NCBI RefSeq assembly: GCF_001719165.1
Contig: NZ_CP017057.1
Span: 1,984,001 to 2,048,000 of the forward strand
Direction of reading: 5' to 3'
Source of the DNA: Erythrobacter litoralis
GTDB taxonomy: Bacteria; Pseudomonadota; Alphaproteobacteria; Sphingomonadales; Sphingomonadaceae
Length of the DNA: 64,000 nt
In this document: in pieces, positions 37,494 through 46,328 of the stretch
Numbering within the stretch: position 1 is the stretch's first letter
How the letters are laid out: the number at the start of each line of letters is the position of its first letter
The notes under the pieces: model-generated
Database searches by the model: none
The model's input: only the letters and a program-made list of their open reading frames with translations
What the model was told of the DNA's origin: nothing
Program-made: the position numbers and the translations under genes

Positions 37494-38137
37494 TGGCCGA
37501 CGACACCAAGGCCAAGGGTTCGGGCTGGCTCAACGTCGCGGTCGATTACGGGCCGCTGATCGTGTTCCTCGCCGTCTATCGGCTGTCGGCGCCCGAGGAC
37601 CCGGGCCTCGGCGACATCATCGCGATCATCTACGGCACCGGCGCCTTCATGGTCGCCGCCGTCATCGCTCTTGCCGTGTCGAAATTCCTGCTCGGCAAGG
37701 TGTCGCCCATGCTGTGGTTCTCGACTGCGCTGATCGTCGGCTTCGGAACCCTGACGATCTATTTCCAGGACGAGAAGTTCATCCAGCTCAAACCCACCAT
37801 CATCTACGCGGTCTTCGGCGTGGCGCTGATCGGCGGCTGGCTGGGCGGACGCGCGCTGCTCAAGATCCTGCTCGAGGCCGCGTTCGAAGGGCTTTCCGAC
37901 GAAGGCTGGCTCAAGCTGTCGCGCAATTGGGGCGTGTTCTTCCTGCTGCTTGCAGGCCTCAACGAATTGCTGGTGGCGACGATGGATTTCGAAGGCTGGC
38001 TGTGGGCGAAGCTGTGGGTGTTCCTGCCGCTCACCTTTCTGTTCACCTTCGCCAATATCCCGATGCTGATGAAGCACGGCCTGTCGATCGATGACGCCGA
38101 CGAAGTCATCAAGGACGAACCGCCGACGGGCGGATGA
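37493..38137 (+). CDS. ispZ: Septation protein A / IspZ family membrane protein
   Basis: The 214-residue protein has five or six membrane segments and the family core: DYGPLIVFLAVY near the start, KPTIIYAVFGVALIGG, and NWGVFFLLLAGLNELLV. YciB/IspZ proteins take part in cell envelope organisation and septation; their exact activity is not settled. The ATG at 37493 lies on the last base of ftsY and follows GGGAG, so translation is coupled. Confidence 0.9.
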   Translation: MADDTKAKGSGWLNVAVDYGPLIVFLAVYRLSAPEDPGLGDIIAIIYGTGAFMVAAVIALAVSKFLLGKVSPMLWFSTALIVGFGTLTIYFQDEKFIQLKPTIIYAVFGVALIGGWLGGRALLKILLEAAFEGLSDEGWLKLSRNWGVFFLLLAGLNELLVATMDFEGWLWAKLWVFLPLTFLFTFANIPMLMKHGLSIDDADEVIKDEPPTGG

Positions 38138-38141
38138 ACGG

Positions 38142-38626
38142 TCAGTCCTTCCTTTCCTCGCCCGAGGGATCGTAGCGCCCGATAAAAGGCGCGCTCAGCA
38201 CCAGCACAGCGAAGATGGGCAGCGCGATCAGCGCGGCGAGCCAGAGCGATCCGATCCCGCACACGATCCCGATCGCCTCCGCCCCCAGATCGCGGCGGCC
38301 GATCCCGCCCCTTGCACGAAATTGTCCTCGCGGAACATCGCGCCCGCGCCGAGAAAACCGATCCCGGTGACGACGCCTTCGAACGTGCGGGTGGGATCGA
38401 CGACGAGCTGGCTGTCGAATGTCTTGTGCACCAGTTCGAGCGAAGCGATCGACAGTCCGCAGGCCGCGACCGAGATGATGACGAAGGGGCGGAAATCGAT
38501 CGGTTTCTTCCTCAGGAACCGCTCCATCCCGATGACGAAAGGGAGCACGATGGCGCAGGCCATCCGCAGCCCGGCCTCGGTCCAGGTGATGTGTTCGGGA
38601 GAGAATGTGCCCGGTTCCATGCCCAT
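38142..38626 (-). pseudogene. MgtC/SapB family membrane protein, frameshifted
   Basis: The first 115 residues read in one frame (ATG at 38626) and show the family core: a membrane segment, GMERFLRKKP and TGIGFLGAGAMFRE, then AAAIWG. The frame then runs into unrelated sequence, while the next frame continues with AEAIGIVCGIGSLWLAAL and a normal C-terminus ending at 38142. The break falls in a run of five G on the minus strand (38282-38286). One more G restores the reading W-G-A-E-A-I-G, with the spacing seen in intact homologues. MgtC-like proteins are linked to Mg2+ limitation. It could be a real inactivation, a sequencing error or slippage. Confidence 0.8.
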
Positions 38627-38678
38627 TCAACGCCGCAACCGGCGGACGGGTTTCGCGAAAGTGCCGGGCGAGGTCCCG

Positions 38679-39017
38679 TCAGTCGCGGTCCCTCAGGACC
38701 TCGAGATAGGCGCTCAGTCGCTCCACATCGCCCTCCTCGAACACGAATACCGGCATTTCGGAGGTATGGCCCAGCTTGACCCCCCGCTCGAGCGATCCTT
38801 CGACCACCCATTCCGGCAGGCGGTTGGCGACCCGGCGCAGGCTCGGAGCCTCCGGGTTGGGCGAGGTGCCGTCATCGAGCGCGTGGCAGCCACCGCAATT
38901 GGCCTCGGCGAAAGCCCTGCCCTCGGCCGCCTTGCCCGACAGGGTGTTCGCTTCGCGATCGGTTGCGCATGCTCCGACGAACAGAGCAGCGGCGAATATC
39001 AGCGATTGTTTGAGCAC
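38679..39017 (-). CDS. Mono-haem cytochrome c, probably lipid-anchored
   Basis: The 112-residue protein has a signal sequence ending VGAC (lipobox-like), then one haem site CGGCH (Cys41, Cys44, His45) and a later methionine in SEMPVF as the probable sixth ligand. It is a small class I cytochrome c for electron transfer at the periplasmic face. The GTG at 39017 is chosen because GGGAGG lies seven bases upstream; an ATG at 39038 would shift the hydrophobic segment inward. The ccm genes that attach haem to such proteins lie 2 kb downstream in the window. Confidence 0.85.
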   Translation of the reverse strand: MLKQSLIFAAALFVGACATDREANTLSGKAAEGRAFAEANCGGCHALDDGTSPNPEAPSLRRVANRLPEWVVEGSLERGVKLGHTSEMPVFVFEEGDVERLSAYLEVLRDRD

Positions 39018-39095
39018 GACCTTGCCTCCCTTGGACATGCGATAGCGCACCCAGGCAGTCGGACACAAGGGAGCGCGCAAACGCGGCGTTCCGCG

Positions 39096-41018
39096 TCAGA
39101 TCTCGACCTGGCTGCCCAGTTCCACCACGCGGTTCGTCGGCAGCTTGAAGAAATCCATCGCGCTCGCCGAATTGCGCAGCATCCAGGCGAATATCTTTTC
39201 GCGCCAGATCGGCATTGCGGGTTTCTCCGAAGGGAGCAGGGTCTGGCGCGAGAGGAAGAAGCTCGTCTGCATCATGTCGAACTGGCCGCCGCAACGCTCC
39301 ATCCGGGTCAGTCCGACCGGCACGTCCGTCTCCTCCATGAAGCCGTAATGCAGGATCGCGCGGTAGAAACCGTCGCCCATGTCGGTGTATTCGCAGCGCG
39401 CATCGGGATCGACATAGGGCACGTCGGCGATGTTGACGGTCAGGATGACAACGCGTTCGTGCAGCACCTTGTTGTGCTTGATGTTGTGGAGCAGCGCGCT
39501 CGGCACGCCCGCCGTGCTCGACGCCATGAAGATCGCCGTGCCCGGCACGCGCAGGGCGGAATTCTTGGCCGATTTGGCGAAGATCTCCATCGGCAGGGCA
39601 ACCTCACTCATCCGGTCGCGCATCAGCTTGCGCCCGCGCGCCCAGGTCGTGAGCAGCGTGAAGGCGACGAAGCCGATGAGGAGCGGGAACCAGCCTCCAT
39701 CCGCCACCTTCGTCAGGTTGGCGGCAAAGTAGGCTCCGTCGACGATCAGGAAGAGGATGACGACGGGCGCGGCATACCACCACTTCCACTTCCACACGCT
39801 CACCAGCAGCACCGCCATCAACAGCGTGTCGATCGTCACCGCGCCGGTCACCGCGATGCCATAGGCATTGGCGAGGTTGGACGAATTCTGGAAGGTGAGG
39901 ACAAGGATGACCACTGCCACCATCAGCGCCCAGTTGACCGCCGGGATGTAGATCTGCCCGCCTTCGGTTTCGGAGGTGTGGCGGATGTTGAGCCGCGGGA
40001 TGTAGCCCATCTGGATCGCCTGGTGGGTGATCGAGAACGCGCCGGAGATCACCGCCTGGCTGGCGATGAAGGTCGCCACCGTCGCCAGGAAAACGAGCGG
40101 CAGGCGCCATTCCTCCGATGCGAGGAAGAAGAACGGGTTCTGGATCGCGCGCGAAGCCTCGTCCGCGGGCAGGCCGATCACCATCGCGCCCTGCCCGAAA
40201 TAGTTGAGCAGCAGGCACGGCATGACGAAACCGAACCACGACAGGCGCATCGGCCCACGCCCGAAATGGCCCATGTCGGAATAGAGCGCCTCCGACCCCG
40301 TCACCGCCAGCACCACGCTGCCCAGGGCAAGGAAGGCGAACCAGCCGTCGAGGACGAAGAAATTGACTGCGTGATAGGGGTTCAGGGCCCACAGGATCTC
40401 GGGCGTCTGGATGATCTGCCAGGTCCCCAGCCCCGCGATCACCGTGAAATAGACGATCATGACGGGCGCGAAAAGCGCGCCGACCTTGGCCGTGCCGCGT
40501 TTCTGGAGGACGAACAGGAACACCAGCAGGGCCAGTGCGATGGGTATGACGAAGCGTTCCAGCCCTTCGTCCACCACGGTCAGGCCTTCGACCGCGGAGA
40601 GGACCGAGATCGCGGGTGTAATCATCGAATCGCCGTAGAACAGGCTGGTCGCGAAAACGCCGAGCAGCACCGCGATCCAGCCATAGCGCGATTTGGACAA
40701 GCTGCGCGAAATCAGCGCGACAAGAGCGAGGCTACCGCCCTGCCCCTTGTTGTCGGCGCGCATCAGGATGGTGACATACTGGATCGCGACGACCAGCGTC
40801 ATCGACCAGAAGATGAGGCTGATTACACCGAGGACATGCGCCGTGTCGAGCTGCACGGTCGAGCGCCCGACGAAGGTCTCACGGAAGGCGTAAAGCGGGC
40901 TCGTCCCGATATCGCCGAAAACGATGCCGATCGCCCCGACCGCCAGCGCCGCCTTGGATGCGCCGTGCGAATGGCCGCCTGCTGGCGGCTGATGGGCGGG
41001 CGCTGCTGTGTCGCTCAT
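39096..41018 (-). CDS. kup: Kup family potassium uptake protein
   Basis: The 640-residue protein has 12 predicted membrane segments and a C-terminal cytoplasmic domain of about 170 residues. Family signatures are [17 protein letters not shown] near the start, [19 protein letters not shown], and NYFGQGA. Kup carries K+ with H+ and is most useful at low external potassium or low pH. It is a single gene, 16 bases from the window's K-independent cytochrome gene downstream and 159 bases from ccmI upstream. Confidence 0.96.
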   Translation of the reverse strand: MSDTAAPAHQPPAGGHSHGASKAALAVGAIGIVFGDIGTSPLYAFRETFVGRSTVQLDTAHVLGVISLIFWSMTLVVAIQYVTILMRADNKGQGGSLALVALISRSLSKSRYGWIAVLLGVFATSLFYGDSMITPAISVLSAVEGLTVVDEGLERFVIPIALALLVFLFVLQKRGTAKVGALFAPVMIVYFTVIAGLGTWQIIQTPEILWALNPYHAVNFFVLDGWFAFLALGSVVLAVTGSEALYSDMGHFGRGPMRLSWFGFVMPCLLLNYFGQGAMVIGLPADEASRAIQNPFFFLASEEWRLPLVFLATVATFIASQAVISGAFSITHQAIQMGYIPRLNIRHTSETEGGQIYIPAVNWALMVAVVILVLTFQNSSNLANAYGIAVTGAVTIDTLLMAVLLVSVWKWKWWYAAPVVILFLIVDGAYFAANLTKVADGGWFPLLIGFVAFTLLTTWARGRKLMRDRMSEVALPMEIFAKSAKNSALRVPGTAIFMASSTAGVPSALLHNIKHNKVLHERVVILTVNIADVPYVDPDARCEYTDMGDGFYRAILHYGFMEETDVPVGLTRMERCGGQFDMMQTSFFLSRQTLLPSEKPAMPIWREKIFAWMLRNSASAMDFFKLPTNRVVELGSQVEI

Positions 41019-41177
41019 GCTTCCCGGATTTCCCGTGTCTTCGGTACTGCCCTGAAGCCGCGCATCTGGCTCGACTCCATCGCCGCAGCGTGTCTCTTCA
41101 CGGTGACGGCGGAGCGGCGATTAGCACCGCCTCTTCGCGCCTGCAACATTGGACGGCGCGCACGCGCCCGGATGCGC

Positions 41178-41819
41178 CTAGCGCAGCATCGGTGCATTGG
41201 CGATCATCCGGTCGAGTTCCGCGATCCGCGCGGTCAGTTCGGGTACCCAGGGCGCGTCCTCGGGCGAGCTTTCGACCAGCCGCGCCCAGGTCTCGCGCGC
41301 AGCGCGGATCTGGCCCGACTGGAGATAGGAAAAGCCGAGGAAATAGTCGGGCGCCGGGCTGTCGGGGTCGATCTCGCGCGCCTTGCCATAGGCATAGGCC
41401 GCCGCCGGGGTGACCTGCCCGTCGGCATGGCCGACCAGCGCCATGCCGAGCGCGAGCCAGCCTTCGAGATGGCTTGGATTTTCGGCAAGCCCCCGGCGCA
41501 GGAGGCCCGCGGCCTCCTCGAATTTGCCGTTGCGGGCGAAGCCGTCGGAAATGGTAAGGTAATCGGGCTTGGGCCGGACCGGATCGAACAGGGCGCGGCG
41601 CGCTTCGACCATCGCCTCGCCGCCCTCGGATTCGGCGATCACCCGTTCCTTGGGCGCGGCCGGCTGGCCGGGCGAGCCCTGCATCGCGTAACCCGCAAGT
41701 CCGAACAGCAGCGCCGCCCCGAACACCGCAAAGCCCTCACGCGGGAGGCGCAGCAGGAAGGCCGCGAGCGCAAAGGCCGCAAGCGCCAATGCGAGCACGC
41801 CGAGCCAACCGCCGATCAT
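41178..41819 (-). CDS. ccmI: Cytochrome c biogenesis TPR protein, CcmI/CycH-like
   Basis: The 213-residue protein has two N-terminal membrane segments and then TPR repeats (about residues 90-205, including LLRRGLAENPSHLEGWLALG and YGKAREIDPDSP). It lies last in the ccm operon, where CcmI normally is. CcmI holds apocytochrome c and passes it to CcmF and CcmH. The protein is shorter than E. coli or Rhodobacter versions because the N-terminal region is reduced. The start overlaps the ccmH stop by four bases. Confidence 0.85.
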   Translation of the reverse strand: MIGGWLGVLALALAAFALAAFLLRLPREGFAVFGAALLFGLAGYAMQGSPGQPAAPKERVIAESEGGEAMVEARRALFDPVRPKPDYLTISDGFARNGKFEEAAGLLRRGLAENPSHLEGWLALGMALVGHADGQVTPAAAYAYGKAREIDPDSPAPDYFLGFSYLQSGQIRAARETWARLVESSPEDAPWVPELTARIAELDRMIANAPMLR

Positions 41820-42250
41820 GCCGCCTCCCCTTCATCCGAACGCCGCCGGCCCAGCCGCCGCAGCAACACGCCGCCGACGAAGAGCAGCAGCAGCACGGGA
41901 ATGGCGAAGAGCGGCCAGGTGGTCTCGCTCACCTTGGGCGAATAGCTGACGTAATCGCCATAGCGATCGACCAGCCAGGCGCGGATTTCCTCGGGTTCCT
42001 GCCCGGCAAGCAGGCGGGTGCGGACCTGGTGGCGCATGTCGCCCGCCATCGGCGCGTCCGAATCGGCGATCGACTGCGACTGGCATTTGAGACAGCGCAG
42101 GGTCAGCATCAGGTCGCGCGCCTCGGCCTCGAGCGCGGGATCCTCTATCTGGGTATAGGCATAGGGCGCCGGCGGCATGGCCTGCTGCGCCATTGCGGGC
42201 GCGGCAAACACCGCAAGAGCGGCGAGAAGCATCGCGAGAACGCGCATCAC
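41816..42250 (-). CDS. ccmH: Cytochrome c maturation thiol reductase CcmH
   Basis: The 144-residue protein has a signal peptide ending PAMA, the redox motif LRCLKCQSQSI (Cys53, Cys56), and a C-terminal membrane segment followed by a basic tail. It keeps apocytochrome haem-binding cysteines reduced for haem ligation. It is the single-domain form (CcmL-like), with the TPR part encoded separately downstream. Starts and stops overlap neighbours by four bases on both sides. Confidence 0.95.
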   Translation of the reverse strand: MMRVLAMLLAALAVFAAPAMAQQAMPPAPYAYTQIEDPALEAEARDLMLTLRCLKCQSQSIADSDAPMAGDMRHQVRTRLLAGQEPEEIRAWLVDRYGDYVSYSPKVSETTWPLFAIPVLLLLFVGGVLLRRLGRRRSDEGEAA

Positions 42251-42774
42251 GACGCCTTGGCCAGTTCTTCGAGCAAGGTCGGCACGTCGTCCGCGCGAAT
42301 ATCGCCGATATGCTGGTAACGGATCACGCCCTTGCCATCGATCACGAAGGTTTCGGGCACGCCCGAGGACCCGATTTCAAGCTGCACTTCGGAAATCTCG
42401 TCGGCGCCGACGCGGCTGTAAGGATTGCCGTAGCGTTCGAGGAAGCGGGCGACATCCTCGGGCCGGTCGCGGATTGCGACGCCGACGATGTCGACCCCCT
42501 CTTCGGCCAGCGCCTCGAGTTGCGGCGCCTCGGCTATGCAGGGCACGCACCAGCTTGCCCAGATATTGAGCAGCTTGGGCTCTCCATTCGTGAAATCCGC
42601 GCGCGAGGCCCCCGCAAGGCCGGGCGCCGCCGGGTCGAGCGCGAAATCCGGCAGAGGCTTCCCGATCATGGTGCTCTTGACGAATTCGTCCTTGGGCTGG
42701 GTCAGCTGGAACGCGAACAGCCCGGCAAGGAACAGGAACAGCGCCAGCGGAACGATATAGGCGAGGCGCTTCAT
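42247..42774 (-). CDS. ccmG: Thiol:disulfide interchange protein CcmG (DsbE)
   Basis: The 175-residue protein has one N-terminal membrane anchor and a thioredoxin-like domain with WASWCVPC (Cys76, Cys79) and the cis-proline region GVPETFVID. It passes reducing power to CcmH and apocytochrome c in the periplasm. The frame is open for 1.7 kb upstream through ccmF, but the ATG at 42774 overlaps the ccmF stop by four bases and begins the signal anchor. Confidence 0.95.
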   Translation of the reverse strand: MKRLAYIVPLALFLFLAGLFAFQLTQPKDEFVKSTMIGKPLPDFALDPAAPGLAGASRADFTNGEPKLLNIWASWCVPCIAEAPQLEALAEEGVDIVGVAIRDRPEDVARFLERYGNPYSRVGADEISEVQLEIGSSGVPETFVIDGKGVIRYQHIGDIRADDVPTLLEELAKAS

Positions 42775-44789
42775 TCGGCGGGCTCCGGTGCTTTCGGGCC
42801 CTTGCCCAGCGCGCGCAGTCCCTCGCGCCGCTCCTCGCCGAGGCGGGTCGCCGTGCGGCGGCGCAGGTCGACCTGCACGCGGCCCGCGATCGCCAGGACA
42901 CCGCCCAGTGCGATCAGCAGGCCGCCATACCAGATGAAGGTGACGAAGGGTTTCCACCATAGGCGCAGCTGCCAGCGCGCATTGCCTGCCGCATCCACGC
43001 CAGCCGCATCGCCGATCACCGCATAAAGCTGCCCGTTCCAGCGGGTGATGAGCGCGCTTTCGCTGGTAGCCTGCGGCGGCGACCAGAAATTGCGCGCCTG
43101 AGGGGCCAGCATCACCGGATCCCCCCCATCGCGGCTGACGGCGAGCCGCGCCTCGATCGCGGTCCAGTTGGGCCCGGCGACCGGATCGACGCTTTCGAGC
43201 ATGACGTCGAAGCCCCCGATGCTTTCCGTCTGGCCGGCGGATACCGCGGCGAGGCGTTCCTGGGTGAAGGCGCTTTCGCTCGCCATGCCGAACAGCGCGA
43301 CCGCCACTCCGAAATGGGCGAGCACCATACCCCATACCGCGACCGGTACCCGCGCCAGCTTGCGTCCGCGCAGCGGCAGGAATGCAGCAACGCCGAGACC
43401 CACGGCAAGCGCGAGGCCGAGGACGGGGAGGATGGCGTAGTCGCCCAGGATCGCGACCAGCGAAACCACCGAAATGAGGAGCGCGGCGATCAGCGACAAT
43501 TCGAACTGGATGCGCCGCGGGGTGTCGTCCTTCCAGCGCAGCAGCGGGCCGACCGCCATGACCAGGAACATCGGGATCGCGAAGATCGCACTGGCCGGGT
43601 TGAAATAGGGCGGACCGACGCTGACGCGCACATTGAACGCCTCGGTCAGGAGCGGATAGAGCGTGCCGAGCAGGACAATCGCGAGGATCGCCGACAGCAT
43701 CACGTTGTTGAACACCAGCGCGCCCTCGCGGCTGGTCGCGGTGAAGCGCTTGCCCTCGGAGATGGAGCCCGCCCTTACCGCGAAGAGAGCAAGCGCGCCG
43801 CCGATGTAAAGACCCAGCAGGACGAGAATGAAGGTCCCGCGCTCCGGATCGACCGCGAAGGCATGGACGCTGGTGAGCACGCCCGAACGCACGAGGAAAG
43901 TGCCGAGCATGCTCATGGAGAAGGCGAGCACGCCGAGCATGATCGTCCATGTCCGCAGCGCATCGCGCGCGGCCAGAACGCTTACCGAATGGAGCAAGGC
44001 AGTCGCGGCAAGCCACGGCATGAGCGAAGCATTCTCGACCGGGTCCCAGAACCACCAGCCGCCCCAGCCCAGCTCGTAATAGGCCCAGTACGACCCCGCC
44101 GTGATCCCGAAGGTCAGGAACACCCACGCGCCCAGCACCCACGGCCGCATAACCTTGGCGAAATCGGGCGTGACCTGCCGGGTGATCAGCGCGCCCATGG
44201 CGAGGCTGAAGGCGACCGAAAGGCCGACATAGCCGATATAGAGCGTCGGCGGATGGATCGCGAGGCCGATATCCTGCAGCAGCGGGTTCAGCCCCGAACC
44301 TTCGAGAGCCGGGACCGGGAGACGCTCGAACGGGTTCGATGAGAGCAGCAGGAAAGCATAGAAGCCGAGCGCGACGAAGCCCTGCACCGAAAGCGTCGCC
44401 GACATCGTGCGTTCGGGCAGCCGCCGCTCCGCCCCGGCGAGCAGACCGCCCGACAGCGCCAGCACCGCGACCCACAGCAGCATCGAGCCTTCGTGGTTCC
44501 CCCACGTGCCCGTCAGCTTGTAGATGAAGGGCTTTGCCGAATGCGAATTGGTCGCGACCAGCTTGATCGACAGGTCGGTGATCGCAAAGGCGTAGAGCAG
44601 CATGACGAAGGCGAGCACGGCAAGGGCTGCCTGCACCATCGCGGCGGGCCGAGCATAAAACGCCATCGGGTTTGCATCGCCCCCGCCTTCTCTAGCGCGC
44701 GTGCGCAGCGCGAGCGCTCCCGATATCATCTGGAGCACCGCGAGCGCGGCGGCGAGCCACAGGGCGGCAAGGCCGATTTCAGCGATCAT
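42771..44789 (-). CDS. ccmF: Haem lyase subunit CcmF
   Basis: The 672-residue protein has about 14 membrane segments. The tryptophan-rich haem-handling motif appears as GWGGWWFWDPVENASL (about residue 230-245). Four conserved histidines include those in the NHEGSML and LLHSVSVL regions. CcmF transfers haem from CcmE to apocytochrome c. It is 16 bases downstream of ccmE and overlaps ccmG by four bases. Confidence 0.96.
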   Translation of the reverse strand: MIAEIGLAALWLAAALAVLQMISGALALRTRAREGGGDANPMAFYARPAAMVQAALAVLAFVMLLYAFAITDLSIKLVATNSHSAKPFIYKLTGTWGNHEGSMLLWVAVLALSGGLLAGAERRLPERTMSATLSVQGFVALGFYAFLLLSSNPFERLPVPALEGSGLNPLLQDIGLAIHPPTLYIGYVGLSVAFSLAMGALITRQVTPDFAKVMRPWVLGAWVFLTFGITAGSYWAYYELGWGGWWFWDPVENASLMPWLAATALLHSVSVLAARDALRTWTIMLGVLAFSMSMLGTFLVRSGVLTSVHAFAVDPERGTFILVLLGLYIGGALALFAVRAGSISEGKRFTATSREGALVFNNVMLSAILAIVLLGTLYPLLTEAFNVRVSVGPPYFNPASAIFAIPMFLVMAVGPLLRWKDDTPRRIQFELSLIAALLISVVSLVAILGDYAILPVLGLALAVGLGVAAFLPLRGRKLARVPVAVWGMVLAHFGVAVALFGMASESAFTQERLAAVSAGQTESIGGFDVMLESVDPVAGPNWTAIEARLAVSRDGGDPVMLAPQARNFWSPPQATSESALITRWNGQLYAVIGDAAGVDAAGNARWQLRLWWKPFVTFIWYGGLLIALGGVLAIAGRVQVDLRRRTATRLGEERREGLRALGKGPKAPEPAE

Positions 44790-44805
44790 CGCGCGGGGTC
44801 AGTCC

Positions 44806-45294
44806 TCAAGGTCTCGGTTCGATGCCGACGGTCGTCTCGGCGACGGTCTCGGCCTTCTGATGCGGCTCAAGCCCCTCGAGCTCGCGCGGCACGTAATTCT
44901 CGTCATGCTTGGCGAGCAGATTGGTGGCGAGAAAGGTCCCGTCCGCCTGCAGGCTCCCTTCGGCGACGACTCCTGAACCTTCGACGAACAGATCGGGCAA
45001 TATGCCCGAATAGCGCACCGGGATCGTGCTCGCCTCGTTGCCGGTGACGATGAAGCGCACGGTGACGCCGTCGGCCATCGTCTCGATCGATCCGGGCTGC
45101 ACCATCCCGCCGAGCCGCACCGCCTGCCCGACCGAAGGGGGCGCTTCGGCCATCTGTTCGGGAAGGTAGAAATAGTTCGCCTGGTTCCTCAGGCCCCATA
45201 CCGCGAGCAGCCCCGCGCCGATGATCGCAACCAGCGCGATCACGACCAGCACCATGCGCTGGTGCTTTGCCTTGAGGCCGGTGGTGGTGTTCAT
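44806..45294 (-). CDS. ccmE: Periplasmic haem chaperone CcmE
   Basis: The 162-residue protein has an N-terminal membrane anchor and a beta-barrel domain ending in LLAKHDENYVP. His130 is the residue that binds haem covalently, at the same number as in E. coli. The tyrosine four residues later is also kept. It accepts haem from CcmC and gives it to CcmF. The ATG at 45294 overlaps the ccmD stop by four bases; an upstream extension is not homologous. Confidence 0.96.
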   Translation of the reverse strand: MNTTTGLKAKHQRMVLVVIALVAIIGAGLLAVWGLRNQANYFYLPEQMAEAPPSVGQAVRLGGMVQPGSIETMADGVTVRFIVTGNEASTIPVRYSGILPDLFVEGSGVVAEGSLQADGTFLATNLLAKHDENYVPRELEGLEPHQKAETVAETTVGIEPRP

Positions 45295-45434
45295 CGCCTC
45301 TTGACCTCCTCGCGGCGCGCCTCGGCCCGGCGCATGGTGCGCCAGCTCCAAGCGGTCAGCACCGCAAGGGCGCCAAGCCCGATCGCATAGGCCGCGATAA
45401 CGAAATCCCAGTGTTCGAGTGCCTCGCGCATCAT
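45291..45434 (-). CDS. ccmD: Haem exporter accessory protein CcmD
   Basis: This 47-residue protein has one membrane segment (FVIAAYAIGLGALAVLTAW) and a basic C-terminus with the pattern RRAEARREEVKRR, the normal layout of CcmD. CcmD frees holo-CcmE from the CcmABC complex. GGGAGG lies just before the double ATG (45434 and 45431); either may be used. It overlaps both ccmC and ccmE by four bases. Confidence 0.88.
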   Translation of the reverse strand: MMREALEHWDFVIAAYAIGLGALAVLTAWSWRTMRRAEARREEVKRR

Positions 45435-46198
45435 GCGCCTCCCATGGCCGGTTCGCCAGCGCCGCCTCCACGCGGCGCATCGTCGTCGAGCGCACGGCGC
45501 TTCAGCCTCGCTTCGACCTGCGCTTCGGCGATGATCGCGCGCATCCGCATCAGCACGATGGCGCCGAACAGGAGCGAAAAGCCGACCACCGCAGCCAGCA
45601 GCGGCATCAGGAACACGCCGTCGATCGCGCTGTTGCCCATGGTGATGCTGGGCGGCTGGTGGAGTGAATTCCACCACACGACGCTGCGGTTGATGATCGG
45701 GATATTGACCGCGCCGACAAGGCCGAAGATCGCCGCGATCTTCGCCGAACCGCCTTCGCGGGTCGTCGCCTGGACGAGCGCGATATAGCCCGCATAGAGG
45801 AACAGCAGCACCAGCATGCTCGTCAGGCGGCCGTCCCAAACCCACCACGTGCCCCAGGTCGGGCGCCCCCAGATCGACCCGGTCGCAAGGCAGACAGCTG
45901 TGAAGACCATGCCCGGCACCGCGATCGCGCGCGCCGAAATGCCGGCAAGGGGGTGCTTCCAGATCAGCAGCATGGCGCTTGATATGGCGATCCCTGCCCA
46001 TCCGCCCATGCCCAGCCAGGCGGCGGGAACATGGATGAAGAGAATGCGCACGCTTTCGCCCATCAGCCGGTCCGGCGGAACCACGGCGAGGCCCCACGCG
46101 ACAGCCCCTGCCGAAAGCGCGAGCCCGCTCCAGAACAGGAGCGGCATCAGCCACTTGGCAATGCCGAGAAATCGTTTGGGGTTGGCGTAGGTGTGCAT
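45431..46198 (-). CDS. ccmC: Haem handling protein CcmC
   Basis: The 255-residue protein has six membrane segments and the tryptophan-rich motif WGTWWVWDGRLTS (about residue 112-124), with the flanking conserved histidines in ILFIHVPAAW and NSLHQPPS. CcmC loads haem onto CcmE. The C-terminal 40 residues are charged and Gly-rich. It is the first gene of the operon in this window; ccmA and ccmB, which usually precede it, are absent. The ATG at 46198 is used because homology begins there; a GAGGGA lies 12 bases upstream. Confidence 0.94.
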   Translation of the reverse strand: MHTYANPKRFLGIAKWLMPLLFWSGLALSAGAVAWGLAVVPPDRLMGESVRILFIHVPAAWLGMGGWAGIAISSAMLLIWKHPLAGISARAIAVPGMVFTAVCLATGSIWGRPTWGTWWVWDGRLTSMLVLLFLYAGYIALVQATTREGGSAKIAAIFGLVGAVNIPIINRSVVWWNSLHQPPSITMGNSAIDGVFLMPLLAAVVGFSLLFGAIVLMRMRAIIAEAQVEARLKRRALDDDAPRGGGAGEPAMGGA

Positions 46199-46328
46199 GC
46201 GGTCAGATGATCCCTCGCATGTTTGTAGTGACGCCCTGCCCCCTCGCAAGGCTGCAAAACTCGCAAGACCCCCTGCAGCAAAGGCGCCGATAGCACAAGC
46301 CGCGAGCGGACGCAGCCCATGCGCGCGA

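Noticed and set aside
38091..41945. A 1284-residue open frame on the plus strand across mgtC, cytochrome c, kup and ccmI.
   Set aside because: It is the shadow of four real minus-strand genes; the translation is low-complexity His/Arg/Asp-rich and has no domain.
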